A DNA stretch of 24,952 bases from Stomatobaculum longum (GTDB taxonomy: Bacteria > Bacillota > Clostridia > Lachnospirales > Lachnospiraceae), in assembly GCA_905370385.1 (NCBI GenBank), contig CAJPKN010000015.1, forward strand, positions 1 to 24,952. The letters run 5' to 3'. The number at the start of each line of letters is the position of its first letter. Position 1 is the stretch's first letter. The position numbers and the translations under genes were made by a program. The notes beneath the pieces are model-generated. The model was not told the origin of the DNA, searched no databases, and saw only the letters and a program-made list of their open reading frames with translations. Of the stretch, positions 16,075 through 23,876 are shown piece by piece.

Positions 16075-19000
16075 GGTTTCCGCGAGCGGAATATTAATCT
16101 CAAAGACGCGTCCCCTCTCATAGAGCAGGGCCGTATCCGGCCCCGACGAACGGCTGCGTATCCCCGGCAGGCGGAACACGGTCTGCTCATCCGGCGCGCC
16201 GAAGATCACACCGGACTGTGCCTCCCGCAGCAGCTTGCTCACCGCATCGTAGGAGCCGAGTTGCGTGCTCGAAGCCGTGGCGACAATCGTTATCCCGAGT
16301 TCTAAGGCAGCGCGGAGCAAGTGCTCCCAGTCATTTGCCTTCGCTTGACACCAATGCGGCAGGCGTTCCGCCGCATCGATCCAGAGTGCAAGCATGGGCT
16401 CCCGTTTGAAATAGTCCCGCATGCGCAGGGTCTTCCCACTGAGTTCGTAGGAAGCCCTGCGCTTTTTGATTTCCGCCTCGAGGAGAAGGCGAAGCTCCTC
16501 AAGACACGCCGCATCGTCCGCGTAGCGCGCTCCGAGTTTCGCCGCGAGCGGATATAGGTCTCCGCTGCAGTCAATCACATAGTTCTGTCCCTCGTAGGCC
16601 GCATAGAGCAGCGAGAGGAGGTTGGTCTTACCGCACTGCGCCCGCCCGATGAGAAGAGTCGTATTGCCGTAGAGCATAAGGCTTCGCGGCGCAATCTCCC
16701 CGGTATCCAGACCAACGGCATAGCGAAAGTCCTGTTTTTCCGCGCGGTAGCGCGCCCGGAGTTCCGCGGCCGTAAGAAACTCCGGCATGCACGGAATCGC
16801 CGCCGGGCGCTTTCCCCGCGAATTTGCCGCGCAGGCTGCGACCTCCGCGGCGAGCGCCGCCGCATAGGCATTTCCCTCCGCGTCCGCCACGCGGTAACAC
16901 TGCATGAGATGCACACCTTCCCGCTGAATGAGCGCCCTGCCGCGTATCTCCGGAAGCGTGAGCGACGTGCGCCCGACCGCCCCCGCGCGTTCGGCCGGCT
17001 CCAGCAAATAGAGTGCCACCTTGTCCTTGATGTGATTTAAGAGGGCATAACGAAGTGCCCCCGGCCTGCTCGCGCTGAGCGCCAAGAAGATTCCGACCGC
17101 CGCCCCCTCCCGCGCGAGCTGCAGGAAAAAGTGATCCGCTTCCTGCCCCAGTTCCTTGACCGCATCGTAGTGATCTAAGAAGAGCACAATGACCGGAAGT
17201 GCCTCCCCCGCTGCGATAACAGCGGAAAACGCCGCGCCGCGCTCGGCGAGCATGCGCTTCCGCCGTCTTACTTCCGCGTTAAGCAGCGCCGTGAGTTTCT
17301 TTAACTTCTCTTCCTCGTCAAAGCTGATGTAATCCGCCGCGTGCGGCAGGTCTTTGAGCGGCGCGAGCGCGCCCGCGCCGAAATCCAGGAGATAAAAATA
17401 CAGGGTCTCGCAGGAATAGCGCCGCGCAAGAGAGAGCGCCGCGCTCTGCAGCAGAGAGCTCTTTCCCATGCCGCCCGCGCCGAAGACCGCAAAGTTCCCG
17501 TCGCGGAAAAACGCATGCGAACAGGGCAACATGCGCTGCGCTTCGGGAAGGTCCATGAGCCCGAGCGGAAACGAAAAACCATCGCCATCGCCCCCGCCAT
17601 CCCGCGGGGTGAGCAAGGTGCGGGGCAGCGGCGGCAGCCAGAGCTGCGCCGGGCGACGCAACTCTGTGCGCTCCGCCGTCCGGCGGATTTCCCGAATGAC
17701 GGCACGCAGTTCGCTCTCCCCGGGATAGGTCTTATCTCCGCCGTTTTCACTGCGACAGAGGAGTTCCCGCTGTCCGAGCGCGTTCAGCCGATAGATGCGG
17801 TCATCGATTGCCGCATCGCCGCCCCGATAGGGGGCGCCGCTATAGGCGGATTGAAAGAGCTCGTAAATCTCGCGGTTTCCCACCTGGAGGTAGGCACGTC
17901 CCGGCAAGGTGAGGTCCGCGGCATCCGCTGTTTTCAAGAGTTCCCGACTGTCCGCCTCCGTCTGCACCTTCAGCGCGATTTTACAGCGCGCATTGCTCCA
18001 GATTTGCTCATTGACCACGCCGGATGGCTTCTGTGTCGCGAGTATCAGGTGGATGCCGAGACTTCTGCCGACGCGCGCGGTCGAGATGAGCTCTGCCATA
18101 AACTCCGGCTGCTCGGCCTTCAGTTCCGCAAACTCATCGGCAATCAGAAAGAGGTGCGGGAGCGGTTCTTCGGCGAATCCGCCCCGATACGCGCCGCCGT
18201 AGGCGTCGATGTGGTTCACGCCCGCCGCGCGAAACAGCCGCTGCCGCCGCGCAAGCTCGCTCTTTACGGCGAGCAGGGCGCGGCGACTGTCACTGCCGTC
18301 CAGATTGGTGACGGTGCCGAGGAGCTGCGGCAAATCCGCAAAGAGATGGGCCATGCCGCCGCCCTTATAATCAATCAGCAAAAAGCCGATTTCCTCCGGC
18401 GAAAACTGTAGGGCGAGAGAGAGAATCAGGCTCTGTAAGAGCTCCGACTTTCCGGAGCCCGTGGTCCCCGCAAGCAGGGCGTGCGGCCCGTGTGCGCTCT
18501 CATGTAAATCGAGCGCCACCGTATCCCGGGCCGCGCGTACGCCGAGCGGCGCGGCAAGCCCCTCCGCCGCGCGATTGCGCGCCCAGCGCCCCGCGATGTC
18601 CAGTTCTTCGGGCCGTTTGACCCCGTAGAGCGCCAGAAAGCCGAGGCGCTCCGGCAGAGCCTCACTCTCATCCCGGAAATGACGAAGCCCCGCGAGACGG
18701 CGCACACTGTGCTCCAGGGCCTCTTCTCCGATTTCCTCCAACGAGAGCTGTTCCTTCGCGGCCAGTCCGTCCCGGAGACAGAGCAGCCCTTCGTTTCCGC
18801 CCTCCGCTGTGACGATGGTGCGTATGCTTTCCGGCAGAGCTTCCCGACTCCGCGCACAGTAAATCAGAGAGATGCCGCTCTCCCGCCAAGCGGTACCGAG
18901 TTGTGCGAGCAGGCTGTGCTCCGCCAAGAGAGAGGCATCCTCCGCGACCAGAAGATACTGCGGCAGAAAACGCTGTCCTCTTTCTTCCGCGCGCTGCCGC

Positions 19001-20283
19001 TGTCGCCGCTCCCGTACGATGCGGCTTAAGCGCGCGAGCACCGCTTCCGCCTGCGCCGTTCGAAAGACCGCTCCCCGGACGCCGAGTTCCGGCAGTTCGA
19101 AATGCGGGCACCGGGAGAAGGCCCGAAAGCACGAACTTGTGCTCTCCCGGCAGAGGAGAACCACGCGGAGCTCGTGATAGGAGTGAAAGAAACAGAGACG
19201 CAGCAGATAGCCTCGCAAAAGTTCCGCGAGCCGCTCCGGTTCTCCGATAAGGCCCAGCTGACTTTCCGTGAGTTTCACCGTGCGGGGCATATCCGCCATC
19301 TCCGAAAACTCCCGCTGAAGCGCGAGTGCCTCCAGGCAGAGCGGGTCTCGTTCCCGCTTGGTCTCCTGCGCGTCAAAGCGGATACAAAAGGGCGCGGCCT
19401 GCCGACTCCGCCCGAGCAGAAGTTCCAGAAAGTCGGCGTCTGCGGGGCTTCTCTCGTAGATGCGCGGCGAATAGCGCTCCGCCATTTCTTCGAGCGCGGA
19501 GAGTTCCGGGGCTTCGTGTGCCGCGGCCGCCTGCGCGCGCTCTCGAAGCCCCGCGAGTCGCTTTTGTTGCCGCAGCAAATATGCCTCGTATCCGGCTTCC
19601 CGTTCGGCTGCCCGCTGTCTTGCCGTCTGCCTTCCCCTCCAAAAGGCGGCGAGCGCAAAACAGAGCGTGAGGGCCAGCATGCCGCCGCCGAGAAGCAACA
19701 TGGAGTAGCGCCCCAAGAGAAAGGCGCTGCCGCCCATTAAGAGCAAGGTGCAGAGGGGCAGCAAAATACGGCGCAGTTGATCGCCCCGCGTCTGCTCCGG
19801 CAAGCACTCCGGGCGCAACAGTTCCACCGTCTCCTCCCGAAGCGGCGTTTTTGTGCGCGGCGAACGGCTGTACTGCGGGAAACGCGGCGGTTTCGTGCGG
19901 AGCAAGGGAAGCTCCTCGAGGCTGCAGCTTATCTTCTCCCCCGAAAGCACAATGCTGTCTCCCCGAAAACAGAGCAAACTCTCCCCGAAGTACAGCTTAT
20001 CTCCGCATTGAAGCCGCACGCTTCCCTCCGAAAAGCGTCTGCCGTTTCGATAAAGCACACCCGCGCGCAGACAGAATTCGCCGTTCGGGCGGAGAACCGC
20101 AAAGAATTCCTTCTCTTTTGACACGAGCTGGCAGGGCGGCGCGGTGCCGATAAACACCGCTTCTTCCGGAAGCGCATAGAGCCTATCCTCGTCGAGCACA
20201 ACCAACAGCTCCGCACCGGGCTCCCGAGACGCCTCCGCGGTCTCCAGAATCACATCCTCCCTAAGGTACAGATAGCGCTTCAT
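16066..20283 (-). CDS. essC: Type VIIb secretion ATPase EssC
   Basis: Membrane motor of the Firmicutes type VII secretion system. The 1405 residues show an N-terminal FHA-like region (about 1-115), two membrane helices (about 173-190 and 194-215) and three FtsK/SpoIIIE-type ATPase domains. D1 has a full Walker A, AGTTGSGKS (605-613), DYKGGGM, and Walker B FLIADEF (712-718) with ATQKPSGVV after it. D2 has FGAGGMGKSS (934-943) and a weaker Walker B, LFLDHYD (1034-1040), with His where Glu is usual. D3 has LIGRAQCGKT (1211-1220) and LWIDAAE (1300-1306). The ATG at 20283 follows GGAGGAGG and overlaps the essB stop in ATGA, so the two proteins are made together. It is the last gene of the locus and meets the lipoprotein gene tail to tail. 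FtsK is excluded by the FHA region, three ATPase domains and neighbours. Confidence 0.95.
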   Translation of the reverse strand: MKRYLYLREDVILETAEASREPGAELLVVLDEDRLYALPEEAVFIGTAPPCQLVSKEKEFFAVLRPNGEFCLRAGVLYRNGRRFSEGSVRLQCGDKLYFGESLLCFRGDSIVLSGEKISCSLEELPLLRTKPPRFPQYSRSPRTKTPLREETVELLRPECLPEQTRGDQLRRILLPLCTLLLMGGSAFLLGRYSMLLLGGGMLALTLCFALAAFWRGRQTARQRAAEREAGYEAYLLRQQKRLAGLRERAQAAAAHEAPELSALEEMAERYSPRIYERSPADADFLELLLGRSRQAAPFCIRFDAQETKRERDPLCLEALALQREFSEMADMPRTVKLTESQLGLIGEPERLAELLRGYLLRLCFFHSYHELRVVLLCRESTSSCFRAFSRCPHFELPELGVRGAVFRTAQAEAVLARLSRIVRERRQRQRAEERGQRFLPQYLLVAEDASLLAEHSLLAQLGTAWRESGISLIYCARSREALPESIRTIVTAEGGNEGLLCLRDGLAAKEQLSLEEIGEEALEHSVRRLAGLRHFRDESEALPERLGFLALYGVKRPEELDIAGRWARNRAAEGLAAPLGVRAARDTVALDLHESAHGPHALLAGTTGSGKSELLQSLILSLALQFSPEEIGFLLIDYKGGGMAHLFADLPQLLGTVTNLDGSDSRRALLAVKSELARRQRLFRAAGVNHIDAYGGAYRGGFAEEPLPHLFLIADEFAELKAEQPEFMAELISTARVGRSLGIHLILATQKPSGVVNEQIWSNARCKIALKVQTEADSRELLKTADAADLTLPGRAYLQVGNREIYELFQSAYSGAPYRGGDAAIDDRIYRLNALGQRELLCRSENGGDKTYPGESELRAVIREIRRTAERTELRRPAQLWLPPLPRTLLTPRDGGGDGDGFSFPLGLMDLPEAQRMLPCSHAFFRDGNFAVFGAGGMGKSSLLQSAALSLARRYSCETLYFYLLDFGAGALAPLKDLPHAADYISFDEEEKLKKLTALLNAEVRRRKRMLAERGAAFSAVIAAGEALPVIVLFLDHYDAVKELGQEADHFFLQLAREGAAVGIFLALSASRPGALRYALLNHIKDKVALYLLEPAERAGAVGRTSLTLPEIRGRALIQREGVHLMQCYRVADAEGNAYAAALAAEVAACAANSRGKRPAAIPCMPEFLTAAELRARYRAEKQDFRYAVGLDTGEIAPRSLMLYGNTTLLIGRAQCGKTNLLSLLYAAYEGQNYVIDCSGDLYPLAAKLGARYADDAACLEELRLLLEAEIKKRRASYELSGKTLRMRDYFKREPMLALWIDAAERLPHWCQAKANDWEHLLRAALELGITIVATASSTQLGSYDAVSKLLREAQSGVIFGAPDEQTVFRLPGIRSRSSGPDTALLYERGRVFEINIPLAETLL

Positions 20284-21383
20284 TCTTGCCCTCCTCCCGT
20301 TTCCGCCCGTTTTTTCCGCAGGGCTTCGATGGCCGCCGAAATCTCGGCCGCCTCTGCCTCCCGCTCCTCTCCCGTCAAGTCCCGGCGACTCGCGAGCAGG
20401 CTCTCCTCCTTTAAGAGCGCATAGAGCTGCAATTCGCTGTCATCCCTTCGTTTTGCCGCATCGAGTGCCTCCGCAAAGCGGTTCTGCGCGATGAAAATCC
20501 AAAAGGAAAGCAGACTCTCCTCGCTCTTCACATGAAGCGAGGAGAGAACATTTTCCCGTTGTCTCGGCGTAAGGCCCTCGGTAAAGACCGCGGCGCGCGC
20601 AAAGAGATAGCGGAGTTCGGGCGACAGTCGCTCTGCCTTTATCTCCCCCAGCACTGCCGTGACCGCAAGATAGTCCTCTCTTAAATAGGCTTCCTGCGCC
20701 GCAAGCAGCCGTTCGGCCTGCCGAAGCCGCACGCGGTAGGAAAAGAACCAGAGCGCGCTCAAACAGAGAATCACGGCCCCGCAAAGCGGCAGTGCGGCGC
20801 CGAGAATGCGCGCACGCCGCACGGAGATGCGGACCGTTTCCTCCCTGCACCGCTTTCGTTCCCGTTCCCAGCGCGCGGTGAGATTTCTCACAAGTTCCGC
20901 GACAGACTCGAGGGAAAGCAGTTCGCGACAGACCGGCTCTGCCTGAAAGAGACGCTCTCCGCCCTCCGAAAAATCGGAAAAGCCATAGCGTCTCGAGAGC
21001 ACCGAGGCCGTGAGCGCACGATAGGCGCGGAAAAAGTTCTCCGTCCGCGCCGCTTCCGCACGTATATCCCTTATGAGCACGCGCGGGCAGAGATTGCGGT
21101 CGAACAAGAGATTTTCGGGCGTGAGCGCAAACACATAGTGTGCCGTAAGCGTTTCGAGCGCGGCGCAGTTTAATAAGAGCCGCAATTTTTCTTCCGTCTC
21201 CAACGCTTGCACCGCCTCCCATTCCCACAGTCCCGCCGTTTCGAAACGGAAGTAAAAACCGTTCTCCGCTTCCTCGAGTTCACAGGGACAAAAGAGGGGC
21301 TTGCTCACGGCGAGCAAACCCCTCTTTTGTCTCTCCGTTCGACTCTCCGAATTCCGAACAAAGATACGCTTTGCCGCTTCCAT
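20280..21383 (-). CDS. essB: Type VII secretion protein EssB (YukC family)
   Basis: Bitopic core component of T7SSb that bridges EssC and the outer-facing part of the machine. The 367 residues have a cytoplasmic pseudokinase-like domain (about 30-180, with the family segment HYVFALTPENLLFDRNLCP at 82-100), one TM (about 194-215) and an extracytoplasmic helical domain with the family pattern YLREDYLAVTAVLGEI, RQRENVLSSLHVKS, SFWIFIAQNRFAEALDAAK and YALLKEESL, ending in a charged helix. S. aureus EssB is longer (about 444) at both ends. The ATG at 21383 has GGAGGG close upstream and lies 9 bases after esaB. Codons 17-33 are written over a near-perfect 22-bp inverted repeat (separate entry). A GTG at 21308 inside that repeat, 10 bases after GAGGGG, is a possible alternative start. 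Confidence 0.92.
   Translation of the reverse strand: MEAAKRIFVRNSESRTERQKRGLLAVSKPLFCPCELEEAENGFYFRFETAGLWEWEAVQALETEEKLRLLLNCAALETLTAHYVFALTPENLLFDRNLCPRVLIRDIRAEAARTENFFRAYRALTASVLSRRYGFSDFSEGGERLFQAEPVCRELLSLESVAELVRNLTARWERERKRCREETVRISVRRARILGAALPLCGAVILCLSALWFFSYRVRLRQAERLLAAQEAYLREDYLAVTAVLGEIKAERLSPELRYLFARAAVFTEGLTPRQRENVLSSLHVKSEESLLSFWIFIAQNRFAEALDAAKRRDDSELQLYALLKEESLLASRRDLTGEEREAEAAEISAAIEALRKKRAETGGGQE
21285..21333. repeat. Near-perfect 22-bp inverted repeat inside the 5' end of essB
   Basis: Arms 21285-21306 and 21312-21333 flank a 5-base loop (21307-21311). As minus-strand RNA, 21 of 22 positions pair (one G-U, one A-C mismatch), including the core AAAAGAGGGG/CCCCTCTTTT. 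It covers essB codons 17-33. The shape resembles an intrinsic terminator with a short U4 run, or a hairpin hiding an internal GAGGGG and GTG. Confidence 0.85.
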
Positions 21384-21392
21384 TTTCCCTCC

Positions 21393-21623
21393 TCATATGA
21401 GTTCCAGTTCGTCACCGCTCACAATGCCGGCCGCGCGAAAGCTCTGCGCCGTACAGAGAGCTTCCCCGCCGTTCTTCGATCGAAGATAAAGGCAGTCCGC
21501 CGCCCGCGCCGTGAAACTGCCCTGCGCCGCAATCCGCCTTAAGACTTCGTCCATTCGCAGCTCGTCGTCGAGGCAGAGCGTCTCTTCGCGCTCCGCCTCC
21601 CGAAGTGTAAACGTAATTTCCAT
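21393..21623 (-). CDS. esaB: Ubiquitin-like type VII secretion protein EsaB (YukD)
   Basis: Small cytoplasmic ubiquitin-fold protein found in T7SSb loci, where it is needed for or modulates secretion; in EssC-containing systems it is thought to act on the motor or on regulation. The 76 residues MEITFTLREAE through SGDELELI show the beta-grasp pattern, ending in AAGIVSGDELELI, which matches the YukD family close (GI..GD.L.LI). The ATG at 21623 lies 7 bases after the esaA stop; the best upstream purine run (GGAAGG) is 16 bases away, so initiation probably relies on coupling to esaA. A longer in-frame start inside esaA would add about 58 basic residues unlike the family and was rejected. essB follows after 9 bases. 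Confidence 0.88.
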   Translation of the reverse strand: MEITFTLREAEREETLCLDDELRMDEVLRRIAAQGSFTARAADCLYLRSKNGGEALCTAQSFRAAGIVSGDELELI

Positions 21624-21630
21624 GCTTGTC

Positions 21631-23361
21631 TTAACGCCGCCTTCCCGTGATAAGCCCGAGCCCGGCCCCCGCGGACAGGGCCAGTCCCGCAAAGAGGAGT
21701 TGCCGAAACGGGAGTTCTTCCGCCCGCCGTTCCCTGCTTTGTACCGGCTCGGTCGCGATTCCGACTGTCTCGGGAGGCTCTGCTCCGCCCTCCTCAATCA
21801 GACGAAGCGGCGCAGCCATTTTTTCGTAGCTCGCCTTATTTGGCAGACTCCCGTTTCGCGTGTGCGGCAGCCGCTCGGCAAAGCCGCCGAGGAGTCGCCG
21901 ATTTTCCGCAATCTGCGTTGCAAAGTCTTCCTTTAGCTGTTCCACGTTCTCCACGGCCCGCATCCCGCTTTTCAATTCCGCGTCCCGCAGGGCTTCCCGA
22001 AGCAAGCTGCCGTAACTGCGGCTCTGCTTTCGTTCCGCTTCCCACGCCTCTTCTTCCGCGCGAAACTCCGCCAGGAGTTGCTCCCGCTCATCCCACACGG
22101 CGCGCACGGCTTCCCTGCGGGCAAGGGAACGCTCTCCTCCTCTGCCGTTTGTAAGCGCTGTCTCTTCAAAAAGACCGGAGAGCCGCTCGCTCTGCCGCTT
22201 TAAGTCCGCAAGGCGCTCCTCTCTCTCCTTCCATGTATCGAAAACTTCCGCATCGATACGCCTTCTGAGTTCCTCCTCCGGAAAAGCAGGCAGTTCGTCG
22301 AGTTCCGTTTGAAGCGCGGCAAATGCCGCGCGGGTCGCATCCGAGGCACTCGCGAGTTGCCGGCGCTCCGCTTGCCAGGCACTGCGCTCGGTCTCCGACA
22401 ACGCATCCGAAGCACTTGCAAGTAAAAGCGCGTTCGAGGCCGAGGCTGTGCGCAGAAGATAGCGTTCTCGATGCGCAAGCTCCGCATCGGAAGCGCTCGC
22501 AAGCCGCAGCGTGAGACGGCCGCGCGCTGCGGCCTCCCGCTCCGCCTGCTCCGAAAGCTCGCGGGAAAGGAGCTGTGCCGCCGCTGCGCTGCGGTCGGCG
22601 TGTGTCGCCTCCTCCGCCGCAAAGCGCACAATTTCCGCTTCCAAACGCGCCTGCTCTTCCGCCAGCTCAAAAAGCAGGGCTTCCTCTCGGTCGAGCTCGC
22701 TGCGCAGCGCCTCATAGGCCGTTGTCGTATACACCGATCTCCGAGACAGCCTTGTTTCCCGCACTTCCTCCGGCAACACCGCTTCTTGCATCCACTGCTC
22801 GGGGTTTAAGCTCCCGAGTCCCCGCAACGCAAGCGCATGGTTCTCAAGCGCCGGGCGTACCGCATCTTGCGCCGCGTGAAATTCGCCGAGTATCGCGTGG
22901 AAATAGAGGTAGACCATATTTCGGTTCATACGCTCTCCGAAGTTTCCGAGACGCCGCTCTACTTCCGCCCGCTCTTCCGCCGTCAAGTCGGCCGAAACGC
23001 TATACCGGATGCTTGCCTGCCCCGGGACACGGGCCAGGCTGTCCGCTTGTTCCGAAAAATCCCCGGGTATCGTGAGCGCCGCCGCATAGTAGCCGCTTGC
23101 TACGCCGAGCTCCGCCTCCCGCGCACTCACCGAGACAAAATTCGCATCCGGAAACTCCATGGCATCCGCCGCATAATAGATTTGTTTCCCCGCTTGCCGA
23201 ATGCCGTTATCCAGGTTCACCACCGCAATCCGCTTGCTTCCCGGCTGTTCCGGCCGGAAGACAGCCGGGGCCGCGCGACTTTTAAGCCCCGTGTATCCGC
23301 TGCCCGCGGCAAATCCGGCCAGAAAAACCGCGGCCGTGAGCGCGATCAGTCTCTTTTGCAT
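21631..23361 (-). CDS. esaA: Short EsaA-like (YhgE/Pip N-domain) type VII secretion membrane protein
   Basis: Probable EsaA/YueB counterpart, the component that projects through the cell wall in T7SSb. The 576 residues have an N-terminal TM (about 4-22), then a YhgE/Pip-like segment (RIAVVNLDNGIRQAGKQI at 44-61 through GVASGYYAAALTIPGDFSE at 86-104). A long charged coiled coil (about 200-480) follows, with four LASASDA-type units (287-342), and finally one TM (about 552-572) closed by RRR. S. aureus EsaA and B. subtilis YueB are about 1000 residues with several C-terminal TMs, so this is a reduced form with one TM at each end. The ATG at 23361 follows AAAGGGGGAG. The gene lies after the esxA terminator and directly before esaB. 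Assignment rests on the N-domain, coiled coil and locus position. Confidence 0.8.
   Translation of the reverse strand: MQKRLIALTAAVFLAGFAAGSGYTGLKSRAAPAVFRPEQPGSKRIAVVNLDNGIRQAGKQIYYAADAMEFPDANFVSVSAREAELGVASGYYAAALTIPGDFSEQADSLARVPGQASIRYSVSADLTAEERAEVERRLGNFGERMNRNMVYLYFHAILGEFHAAQDAVRPALENHALALRGLGSLNPEQWMQEAVLPEEVRETRLSRRSVYTTTAYEALRSELDREEALLFELAEEQARLEAEIVRFAAEEATHADRSAAAAQLLSRELSEQAEREAAARGRLTLRLASASDAELAHRERYLLRTASASNALLLASASDALSETERSAWQAERRQLASASDATRAAFAALQTELDELPAFPEEELRRRIDAEVFDTWKEREERLADLKRQSERLSGLFEETALTNGRGGERSLARREAVRAVWDEREQLLAEFRAEEEAWEAERKQSRSYGSLLREALRDAELKSGMRAVENVEQLKEDFATQIAENRRLLGGFAERLPHTRNGSLPNKASYEKMAAPLRLIEEGGAEPPETVGIATEPVQSRERRAEELPFRQLLFAGLALSAGAGLGLITGRRR
22336..22503 (-). 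repeat. Four LASASDA-type heptapeptide repeats in the EsaA-like coiled coil
   Basis: LASASDA at residues 287-293, TASASNA at 305-311, LASASDA at 314-320 and 336-342 (starts 18, 9 and 22 residues apart). The copies use different synonymous codons, so similarity is clearer in protein than in DNA. Confidence 0.85.
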
Positions 23362-23454
23362 CTCTCCCCCTTTGTTTTTCCTCGTATCCGCACGATATTT
23401 GTTCCGCGCCGCGCTGAGCCCTGCTCCGACTCACGGCAGCGTTTCGCTTTCGGG

Positions 23455-23482
23455 AAAAAAGGAGGGGACTTCCGCCCCCTCC
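23455..23482 (-). terminator. Intrinsic terminator directly after esxA
   Basis: On the minus strand, GGAGGGG pairs with CCCCTCC across an 8-base loop, followed by T6 (23460-23455). It begins 6 bases after the esxA stop codon and 93 bases before the esaA start. It should stop most esxA transcripts, with partial readthrough feeding the machine genes. Confidence 0.8.
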
Positions 23483-23488
23483 TCTCCG

Positions 23489-23782
23489 TCAGGAGATAAA
23501 TTTTGCAGCCATCTCCTCATCAAGCGCCTGCGTCGCATCGGCTACGCCGTCACACTGCTTCGCAATGCTCTCGATGAGTTCTCCCATTTCGTTGAATGAG
23601 GGGCGAAGGGCTTCAAACTGTTCCGCGAACTTTTCGCTCGCCTGTCCCTCCCACTCTTCGCGCAGGGTCCCGATCAAGTTACTCATGCTCTGAACCACAT
23701 TCAGAAAGTTCTCTCTCGCCGCCCGAAACTCCCCGGCTCTTCCGCGCATTGCCTCCGGTGTGATGCGAATCTGACCTGTCAT
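23489..23782 (-). CDS. esxA: WXG100 family secreted protein EsxA
   Basis: Small helical-hairpin protein exported by the type VII system. The 97 residues start MTGQIRITPEAMRGRAGEF and carry the WXG turn as W44-E45-G46 (EEWEGQAS), flanked by two amphipathic helices, the usual length and layout of WXG100 proteins. The C-terminus (LDEEMAAKFIS) lacks a clear YxxxD/E signal. The ATG at 23782 was chosen because GAGAGGAG lies 7 bases upstream and the family begins shortly before the first helix; an in-frame upstream start adds a short basic extension. It has its own near-consensus promoter and a terminator right after its stop, so it can be made in large amounts. It is probably secreted as a homodimer. 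Confidence 0.95.
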   Translation of the reverse strand: MTGQIRITPEAMRGRAGEFRAARENFLNVVQSMSNLIGTLREEWEGQASEKFAEQFEALRPSFNEMGELIESIAKQCDGVADATQALDEEMAAKFIS

Positions 23783-23824
23783 TCGTAAACTCCTCTCGTG
23801 GCTTCTGTTCACTGTTACAACGAG

Positions 23825-23853
23825 ATTGTATCAATTAAGTTTACTAAAGTCAA
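23825..23853 (-). promoter_or_regulatory. Strong sigma-A promoter of esxA
   Basis: On the minus strand, TTGACT (23853-23848), 17 bases and TACAAT (23830-23825), each 5 of 6, in an AT-rich gap about 43 bases before the esxA ATG. It begins about 24 bases after the stop of the upstream EssA-like gene. Confidence 0.85.
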
Positions 23854-23876
23854 CAAATAGTTTATTTTATATCCTT

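Noticed and set aside
17341..18411. Long plus-strand open frame of about 356 codons inside essC
   Set aside because: Antisense to the D1/D2 ATPase motifs; no family features, and low-complexity composition typical of antisense frames.
16066..20283. FtsK/SpoIIIE DNA translocase as identity of the large ATPase gene
   Set aside because: It has an FHA-like N-terminus, three ATPase domains and T7SS neighbours, and no FtsK gamma domain.
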